This document shows positions 54,762 to 61,063 of a stretch of DNA of 64,000 bases, in pieces. Made by a program: the position numbers and the translations under genes. The DNA lies in NCBI GenBank assembly GCA_963783245.1, contig CAWAMS010000002.1:930001-994000 (forward strand), in the 5' to 3' direction. The notes under the pieces are model-generated. The model was not told the DNA's origin, searched no databases, and saw only the letters and a program-made list of their open reading frames with translations. The stretch's first letter is position 1, and every line of letters starts with the position of its first letter. The stretch comes from Bog-473 sp963783245 (lineage in GTDB: Bacteria; Actinomycetota; Acidimicrobiia; Acidimicrobiales; RAAP-2).

Positions 54762-56110
54762 CGCTCATTGCCAAGGAGCCCAGCACAGCGTCTGCCGACC
54801 TGGCGGCGCCCCCGGGACACGTGGAACCGCCGACGCCTGCCGCCGAGGGCGGCGACTCGGGTCAGATCTGGCGACTGCTGATCGCGCTGGTCCTCATCAC
54901 GGCTGTCTTCCTGGTGGCCGGGCTGGGCGATGTGCTGCTGTTCGTCGTGATCATCGTGGCGATCGTCATGCTGCACGAACTTGGCCACTTCGCCACGGCC
55001 AAGTGGTCGGGGATGAAGGTCACCGAGTATTTCGTCGGCTTCGGTCCCCGTCTCTGGTCGATCCGGCGCGGGGAGACCGAGTACGGGGTCAAGGCCATCC
55101 CGGCGGGGGGCTACGTCCGGATCACCGGTTTCACCGTGCTCGAAGACGTGGCGACCGAGGATGAGCCGCGCACCTATCGTCAGCAGCCGTTCGGGAAGCG
55201 GATCATCGTGGGGTGCGCCGGCTCGGCCATGCATTTCCTGATTGCCTTCGTCCTGGCACTGATCAGCGTTTTCGCGTTCGGGGTGTCGACGAACAACGTC
55301 GAGATCAACTCGCTCGAGCACTGGACGGGCGTGGCGCAGACCCCGGCGCAGCGGGCCGGCCTCGAAGCCGGCGACACCATCGTGTCGGTGAACGGCCAGC
55401 CGCTGCGCACTCCCAACACCATCCACGACGTCATCACGAGCTCGGTCGGGAAACCGGTCACGCTCGGCGTGGAGCGTGACGGTCACCTCCGCAGCATCGT
55501 CGTCACCCCGCAAGACGGACGAGGGGTAAAGGTCGGCAACCTCACCCTGGCCCCGTCGAGCGACAAGACGCCGCAGGGCTACATCGGCATCAACGAAGGG
55601 TCGGCCTCGGAATCGGTGAACCCGATCCGCGCCATCGGCAACGCCGCAGCCAATCTCGGCTCGGCCACCTCGGCGGAGGTCGGCGCCCTGATCCATGTGT
55701 TCTCCCCGAGCGGGGTGAGCTCCATCTACCACCAGGTGACCAATTCGCACGACGCCACGGTGGCGGCCGAGCATCCCACCACATCGGAACGACCGGTCTC
55801 GCTGATCGGCGCGGGGAACATCAGCGTCCAGGCGCTGCACCAGGGCGTGCAGTCGCTGCTGGCCCTCCTGATCGTCATCAATATCGCCTTCGCCCTGCTC
55901 AACATGCTGCCGATCATGCCGTTCGACGGCGGCCACGTTGCGGTGGCAGCCTACGAATGGATCCGCACGAAGAAGGGACAGCCCTACTATCAAGCGGACA
56001 TCACCAAGCTCTTCCCGTATCTTGCTCCTGTACTCGGCTTCCTGGCCCTGTTCGCCATCTCGGTCGTCTTCCTCGACATCGCCCATCCCCTCCAACACGT
56101 CTTCCCCTGA
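54758..56110 (+). CDS. rseP: site-2 zinc metalloprotease, RseP family
   Basis: 450-aa intramembrane protease. HELGH (His73, Glu74, His77) lies in the first core membrane helix, a PDZ domain follows (AGLEAGDTIVSVNGQPL), and the second zinc-ligand region reads LNMLPIMPFDGGHVAVA. A 35-residue cytoplasmic tail precedes the first segment. It probably cleaves anti-sigma factors or signal-peptide remnants. The stop lies within a tandem duplication. Confidence 0.94.
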   Translation: MTLIAKEPSTASADLAAPPGHVEPPTPAAEGGDSGQIWRLLIALVLITAVFLVAGLGDVLLFVVIIVAIVMLHELGHFATAKWSGMKVTEYFVGFGPRLWSIRRGETEYGVKAIPAGGYVRITGFTVLEDVATEDEPRTYRQQPFGKRIIVGCAGSAMHFLIAFVLALISVFAFGVSTNNVEINSLEHWTGVAQTPAQRAGLEAGDTIVSVNGQPLRTPNTIHDVITSSVGKPVTLGVERDGHLRSIVVTPQDGRGVKVGNLTLAPSSDKTPQGYIGINEGSASESVNPIRAIGNAAANLGSATSAEVGALIHVFSPSGVSSIYHQVTNSHDATVAAEHPTTSERPVSLIGAGNISVQALHQGVQSLLALLIVINIAFALLNMLPIMPFDGGHVAVAAYEWIRTKKGQPYYQADITKLFPYLAPVLGFLALFAISVVFLDIAHPLQHVFP

Positions 56111-56129
56111 CCAACACGTCTTCCCCTGA
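56092..56129. repeat. perfect 19-bp tandem duplication across the rseP stop codon
   Basis: CCAACACGTCTTCCCCTGA at 56092-56110 is repeated exactly at 56111-56129. The unit holds the last codons and TGA of the protease, so two stops in different frames stand before ispG. Confidence 0.96.
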
Positions 56130-56137
56130 TCGGACAC

Positions 56138-57370
56138 ATGGACCTCTCCGCCTCACTTCTCACAGCCCGCCGCCCCACCCGACGGATCACCTTGGGTGGC
56201 GTGCCGATCGGGGACGGAGCGCCCGTCACCGTCCAGTCCATGACCACCACCAAGACCGCTGACGTCGACGGCACGCTGGCCCAGATCTACGCCCTGGCCG
56301 CCGCCGGCGCTGACATCGTCCGTTGCACCTGTAACGACGAGGGGGCGGCCATCGGCCTGGCGCAGATCGTCCCGCGCTCACCCGTCCCGATCGTCGCCGA
56401 CATCCACTTCCACCACGAGATGGCTCTGGCCGCGCTCGAGGCCGGCGTACAGGGGCTGCGCCTCAACCCCGGGAACCTCCGCAAAGAGGCCGAGATCAAG
56501 CAGGTGGCGGCCGAGGCGCGCGACCGTGGCGTGCCCATCCGTATCGGGGTCAATGCGGGGTCCCTGCACCCCGACATCTACGCCAAGTACGGCGGCGCCA
56601 CCCCCGAGGCGCTCGTCGAGTCGGCCCGCAACGAGCTGGCCTACTTCGAGGAGGTCGATTTCAACGACGTCAAGATCTCGGTCAAGGCCTCATCGGTGGC
56701 CTTGATGATCGCGGCGTACCGGTTGGCCTCGGAGACCTTCGACCACCCGCTCCATCTCGGGGTGACCGAGGCGGGTCCCCCGCCCGGCGGACTGGTGAAA
56801 GGCACCGCCGGCATCGCCACCCTCTTGGCCGAGGGCATCGGGGACACCATTCGCTTCTCGCTCACCGCCGATCCGGTCGAAGAGGCCCGGGCAGGGCGTC
56901 AGTTGCTCGAGTCGCTCGGCCTGCGCGAGCGCAAGGGCCTCGACCTCATCGCCTGCCCCTCCTGTGGGCGGGCGCAGGTGGACGTGATCGCCGTGGCCAA
57001 GGAGGCCCAGGAAGCGCTCGAGAAGCTCAACCTGCCGATCCAGGTGGCCGTCATGGGTTGCGTCGTCAACGGCCCGGGTGAAGCGCGGGAGGCCGACATC
57101 GGCATCGCGGCGGGCAAGAACAAGGGACATCTGTTCATCCGGGGCAAGATCATCCGGGTCGTCCCCGAGGACGGGATGGTGCAGGCGCTGGTCGAGGAGG
57201 CCGAGCGTCTGGTGGCCGAGGGGGCGGAAGCCCGCATCGCCGCAGCCGACGCCGGGGCGGAGGCCGAGGCCGAGGCCGATCGCCGCGAGCTCCTCGAATC
57301 GACGGGTGCGGACCCCAACCACACATCGGCGAAGATCGAGACGATCCACCGCCGCACCTCCTCGGGCTGA
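56138..57370 (+). CDS. ispG: 4-hydroxy-3-methylbut-2-enyl diphosphate synthase
   Basis: Iron-sulphur enzyme of the MEP pathway, 410 aa. VTVQSMTTTKTADVDGTLAQ, VADIHFHHEMAL, LRLNPGNL, the cluster ligands in IACPSCGRAQ and in MGCVVNGPGE, then IGIAAGKNKGHLFIRGKI are present. The C-terminus extends about 60 residues beyond the core with an Ala/Glu-rich helix. ATG at 56138 has no strong Shine-Dalgarno. Confidence 0.96.
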   Translation: MDLSASLLTARRPTRRITLGGVPIGDGAPVTVQSMTTTKTADVDGTLAQIYALAAAGADIVRCTCNDEGAAIGLAQIVPRSPVPIVADIHFHHEMALAALEAGVQGLRLNPGNLRKEAEIKQVAAEARDRGVPIRIGVNAGSLHPDIYAKYGGATPEALVESARNELAYFEEVDFNDVKISVKASSVALMIAAYRLASETFDHPLHLGVTEAGPPPGGLVKGTAGIATLLAEGIGDTIRFSLTADPVEEARAGRQLLESLGLRERKGLDLIACPSCGRAQVDVIAVAKEAQEALEKLNLPIQVAVMGCVVNGPGEAREADIGIAAGKNKGHLFIRGKIIRVVPEDGMVQALVEEAERLVAEGAEARIAAADAGAEAEAEADRRELLESTGADPNHTSAKIETIHRRTSSG

Positions 57371-57402
57371 GAGGTTCGTCGAAGGGCCGTCGCTCACCCC
57401 GG

Positions 57403-57408
57403 TAACCT
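57403..57408 (+). promoter_or_regulatory. -10-like TAACCT before proS
   Basis: TAACCT ends 8 nt upstream of the proS ATG at 57417. No Shine-Dalgarno lies between. It is a leaderless-start candidate, though no -35 at good spacing is seen. Confidence 0.35.
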
Positions 57409-57416
57409 GCGCACCC

Positions 57417-58829
57417 ATGAGCAAGGGCGCGATCGTGACCCGGGCCGAGGACTTCCCCCGCTGGTACCAAGAAGTCGTCGCCCGGGCCGAAATGGCCGAG
57501 AACGGGCCGGTGCGCGGGACGATGGTCATCCGGCCCTGGGGCTACGGCATCTGGGAGCTGCTGCAGGCGGAGCTCGACCGGCGGATCAAGGAGGCCGGAG
57601 CGGAGAATGCCTACTTCCCGCTCTTCATCCCCGAGTCCTTCTTGAGCCTCGAAGCAGAGCACGTCGAAGGGTTCAGCCCCGAATTGGCCGTGGTCACCCA
57701 CGGCGGGGGCAAGAAGCTGGAGGAGCCGGTCGTCGTCCGTCCCACCAGCGAGACCGTGATCAACAGCTTCTTCGCCAAGTGGATCCAGAGCCACCGCGAC
57801 CTTCCCCTGCTCATCAACCAGTGGGCCAACGTGGTGAGATGGGAGTTACGGCCCCGGCTCTTCCTCCGGACGACCGAGTTCCTCTGGCAGGAGGGTCACA
57901 CCGCCCACGCCACCGAGGCCGATGCCCGCGCCTATGCGCTGCAGATCCTGCGCGACGTCTACCTGGCCACCATGGTGGACGTGGCCGCCTTGCCCGTGCT
58001 GACCGGCCACAAGACGGCACGGGAGCGCTTCGCCGGCGCCACGCGTACATGGACGTGCGAGGGGATGATGGGTGACGGCAAGGCACTGCAGATGGGGACG
58101 AGCCACGAGTTGGGCCAGAATTTCTCGAGGGCATTCGACATCACGTACACCACGACCGAAGGCGTACTCGAGTACGTCTGGCAGACCTCGTGGGGTGTGT
58201 CCACCCGTCTCATCGGCGCCCTCGTCATGGGGCACGGCGACGATTTCGGGCTCCGCCTGCCACCGGCGCTCGCCCCCTCCCAGGTCGTCGTGCTCCTGAT
58301 CAAAGAGGAAGACGGGGTCCGGGCGGCGGCCGATGCCCTCGTGGACGACCTGCGCGCCGACGGGCACCGGGTCCGGCTCGATGACCGCACCGGAACCAGT
58401 TTCGGGCGCCGGAGCGTGGATTGGGAGCTCAAGGGGGTCCCGGTCAGGGTGGAGATCGGCCCCCGGGACCTGGCCGAGGGCAACGTCACCGTGGTGACCC
58501 GGCACACCCGCGAGAAGCACACGTTGCCACTGGGCGGCGTCCGGGGGGCGGTGAAGGAGATCCTCGGCCGGGTCGGCCCCGAGCTGCTGGCCGAAGCCAC
58601 GGCCACCCGCCTGGGGCGGACCGTGGCGGTGAGCAGCCTGGAGGAGGCGATGGAGGCCGGGAGCGCGGGATTCGCGACGATCCCCGTGCGCACCTTGGGG
58701 CCCGACGGCGAGGATCGGCTCGCCACGAAGGCGTTGTCGATCCGGTGCCTCCAGCGCCCCGACGGCAGCCTGGCCGAAGCCGGTGACGATGAAGAGGATC
58801 TGATCGCGGTGGTCGCCCGGTCGTACTGA
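57417..58829 (+). CDS. proS: prolyl-tRNA synthetase, archaeal/eukaryotic-like (type 3)
   Basis: 470 aa, starting MSKGAIVTRAEDFPRWYQEV. Class II motifs are seen in GTMVIRPWGYGIWELLQ, VVRPTSETVINSFFAKW, RPRLFLRTTEFLWQEGHTAH and GTSHELGQNFSRAFDI. The absence of the bacterial editing insertion and the C-terminal extension (WELKGVPVRVEIGPRDL) identify the ProS-type-3 form, which differs from the bacterial type usually found in this gene position. It serves the same role with the tRNA-Pro at 2505. Confidence 0.95.
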   Translation: MSKGAIVTRAEDFPRWYQEVVARAEMAENGPVRGTMVIRPWGYGIWELLQAELDRRIKEAGAENAYFPLFIPESFLSLEAEHVEGFSPELAVVTHGGGKKLEEPVVVRPTSETVINSFFAKWIQSHRDLPLLINQWANVVRWELRPRLFLRTTEFLWQEGHTAHATEADARAYALQILRDVYLATMVDVAALPVLTGHKTARERFAGATRTWTCEGMMGDGKALQMGTSHELGQNFSRAFDITYTTTEGVLEYVWQTSWGVSTRLIGALVMGHGDDFGLRLPPALAPSQVVVLLIKEEDGVRAAADALVDDLRADGHRVRLDDRTGTSFGRRSVDWELKGVPVRVEIGPRDLAEGNVTVVTRHTREKHTLPLGGVRGAVKEILGRVGPELLAEATATRLGRTVAVSSLEEAMEAGSAGFATIPVRTLGPDGEDRLATKALSIRCLQRPDGSLAEAGDDEEDLIAVVARSY

Positions 58830-58893
58830 GGGGGCCCGGGAGCGTGCGGATGGACCCTCGAAGAAAGGGGGATCGCAACGACGGCCGGATTGC

Positions 58894-58899
58894 TATAAT
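58894..58899 (+). promoter_or_regulatory. extended -10 (TGCTATAAT) upstream of rimP-nusA operon
   Basis: A perfect TATAAT with an upstream TGC extension is the strongest -10 in the window. No consensus -35 is seen at 16-18 bp, which fits an extended -10 promoter. It starts a leader of about 125 bases before rimP. Confidence 0.6.
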
Positions 58900-58938
58900 C
58901 CTTCGCGCTGTCCAGTTTGAGTATCAGTACCTCGTTGG

Positions 58939-58960
58939 AGCGTGGGCTGCGGCCCACGCT
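58939..58960 (+). ncRNA. stable hairpin in the rimP leader (attenuator or leader RNA)
   Basis: AGCGTGGGC-TGCG-GCCCACGCT forms a perfect 9-bp stem with a tetraloop, followed by TTCGCTTT. It stands about 35 nt after the -10, before the rimP ribosome-binding site. It could act as a weak terminator or an antitermination element controlling rimP-nusA-infB, where NusA autoregulation is known in other bacteria. Confidence 0.5.
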
Positions 58961-59028
58961 TTCGCTTTACGGGGCTCCTGCTGAAGGCGGCAGAAGGTGA
59001 TGGTGATCGTCGAGAGGAGGTGACAGTG

Positions 59029-59509
59029 ATGGCGAGGAGTACAGACGACCTGGTCGATGCACTGTCGCCCCTGCTCGGGGCCCGTGGGCTTGACCTGGTC
59101 GACGTCGAGCTCCACGGTTCGGAGCTGACCATCTTCGTCGACCGCGAAGGGCGGAGTCGACCTCGACACACTCGGTGAGGCCACGCGGGCGGTGTCGGAC
59201 ACGCTCGACGAGATCGACCCGCTTCCCGGGCGCTACACCCTTGCCGTCTCCAGCCCCGGCCTGGAGCGTCGCCTCCGGACTCCGGCCCACTTCAGGCGCG
59301 CCGTCGGGGAAGCCGTGACCGTACGCATACACGGTGGAACGTCGGACGTGCGCCGTGTGAGGGGAACCGTCGAGTCCGCTGACGAGACCGGATTCACTCT
59401 CGTCGGACCTGACCTACCTGACGGCTCGTTGCGCATCGCCTATGGCGAGGTCGAACGCGCCCGCACCATTTTTGAATGGGGTCCCCAGCCGAAGAGAGTA
59501 AGAGGGTGA
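59029..59509 (+). CDS. rimP: ribosome maturation factor RimP (one frameshift)
   Basis: 30S assembly factor of about 159 aa. LVDALSPLLGARGLDLVDVELHGS and TIFVDREGG are in the first frame; VDLDTLGEATRAVSDTLDEI and GRYTLAVSSPGLERRLRTPAHF in the second. Near 59151 GAAGGGCGGAGTC should read GAAGGCGGAGTC, one G fewer. The ribosome-binding site AGGAGGTGA (59015-59023) is the best in the window. The stop is 7 bases before nusA. Confidence 0.93.
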
Positions 59510-59516
59510 GCAGGTC

Positions 59517-60732
59517 ATGAGTAAGACCAATTTCGAGTTTTTGGACGCACTGGGGCAGATCGCCCGGGACAAGGGGATCTCGGTGGAGACGTTGCTCGAT
59601 GCGTTGGCGAACGCCTTGGTGGCGGCGTACAAGCGGCGTCCCGACGCGGCCGAAGAAGCCGTCGTGACAATCGACCCCGATTCGGGGGAGATCCGCGTCT
59701 ACGGCCAGGAGCTGGACGAAGACGGCGAGGTCATCCGGGAATGGGACGACACGCCGGACGACTTCGGGCGCATCGCCGCGCAGACGGCAAAGCAGGTGAT
59801 CCTCCAGCGGATCCGAGAAGTCGAGCGGGACATGAAGTACGAGGAGTACGCCGGGCGCGAGGGCGACATCGTGACCGGGATCGTGCAGCAGACGGACAAC
59901 CGCTACACGCTTCTGGACCTCGGCAAGGTGGAGGCACTCCTGCCCCAGGCAGAACAGGTCTCCTATGAGCGCTACGAGCACGGCACACGGCTCAAGGCCT
60001 ACATCGTGGAGGTGCGCAAGACCAGCAAGGGACCGCAGATCGTGGTGAGCCGGACCCACCCGGGACTCATCAAGCGGCTCTTCGAGCTCGAAGTTCCCGA
60101 AATCTCCTCCGGTGTGGTCGAGATAAAGGCGGCGGCGCGTGAGCCCGGTCACCGCACGAAGATCGCCGTGTGGTCCAACGATCCCAACGTCGACCCGGTC
60201 GGAGCCTGTGTCGGCGCGCGCGGCTCGCGCGTGCGCATGGTGACCAACGAGTTGCGGGGCGAGCGCGTGGACGTCGTGCCCTTCTCCGATGACCCGGTCG
60301 ACCTGATTCAGAACGCCCTGGCTCCAGCCCGCGTCCGCGAGGTCCGCCTCGACGAGGAGACGGGGACGGCCACCGTGGTGGTCAGTGACTTCCAGCTCTC
60401 CCTGGCCATTGGCAAGGAGGGTCAGAACGCGCGCCTCGCGGCCCGCCTGACCGGATGGCGGATCGACATCAAGAGTGAGACGCAGCTGGCCGAGGAAGAG
60501 GCCGGCTACGGGGACCAGGAATGGGCCGAGGGCGAGTGGGTCGAGGACGAGTCGGGCGAAATGGTGTGGAAGCCGGCCGAGGGCGGCGAGGCCATGTCGG
60601 CCGAGGAGTGGACGCACCAGGCCGATGTGACGCCGGGGGACGAGCCGGTCGCGGTCGACGAGCCGTCGCGCCGACGGGTCCGTCGCCACCGCCGACGATG
60701 CCCCGGCCCCGGCGACGGGAGCCGAGGCATAG
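59517..60732 (+). CDS. nusA: transcription termination/antitermination factor NusA (C-terminal frame doubtful)
   Basis: About 405 aa. The N-terminal RNA-polymerase-binding domain (NFEFLDALGQIARDKGISVETLLDALANALVAAYKR) is followed by an S1 domain (GDIVTGIVQQTDNRYTLLDLG) and two KH domains (VDPVGACVGARGSRVRMVTNEL; LAIGKEGQNARLAARLTGW). As sequenced the frame has no stop and continues through ylxR to 61010. A one-base shift near 60669 instead gives DGSVATADDAPAPATGAEA and TAG at 60730-60732, a normal acidic NusA end. I prefer that reading. Confidence 0.85.
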
Positions 60733-61010
60733 TCCCGACACGGACCTGCGTCGGTTGCCGTAAGGCACGCCCGGCCGACGCGTTGTTCCGGGTTGTACGG
60801 CAGGCCGACGGCCTGCTGAGGGTGGATCGAACCGGCCCAGGCCGGGGTGCATGGCTCTGTCGGGAGTCGCCGAGCTGCGTCGAGGAAGCAGCACGGAGAC
60901 GGGCCTTCGAGAGAGCGTTCAGGGCACCAGTTGCGACCATTGCCATCGAACATCTGCGGGCGAGCTCACAAAGCGCGTCGAAGCAGGATGTACCCGATGT
61001 GCGAGGATAG
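60732..61010 (+). CDS. ylxR: YlxR family RNA-binding protein
   Basis: About 90 aa. PTRTCVGCRKARPADALFRVVR and GRGAWLC mark the YlxR/DUF448 fold; the paired Cys in CVGC is typical. It shares the nusA frame without a stop between, and no ATG, GTG or TTG lies just before PTRTC, so its start is unresolved (a GTC is at 60732, and homologues begin near there with GTG or ATG). Usual position between nusA and infB. Confidence 0.82.
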   Translation, partial: VPTRTCVGCRKARPADALFRVVRQADGLLRVDRTGPGRGAWLCRESPSCVEEAARRRAFERAFRAPVATIAIEHLRASSQSASKQDVPDVRG

Positions 61011-61063
61011 GGGGCTGCGGGTCACTCCGGGGCCCACAGAGTACGAAGGACATAGAGACCCAC

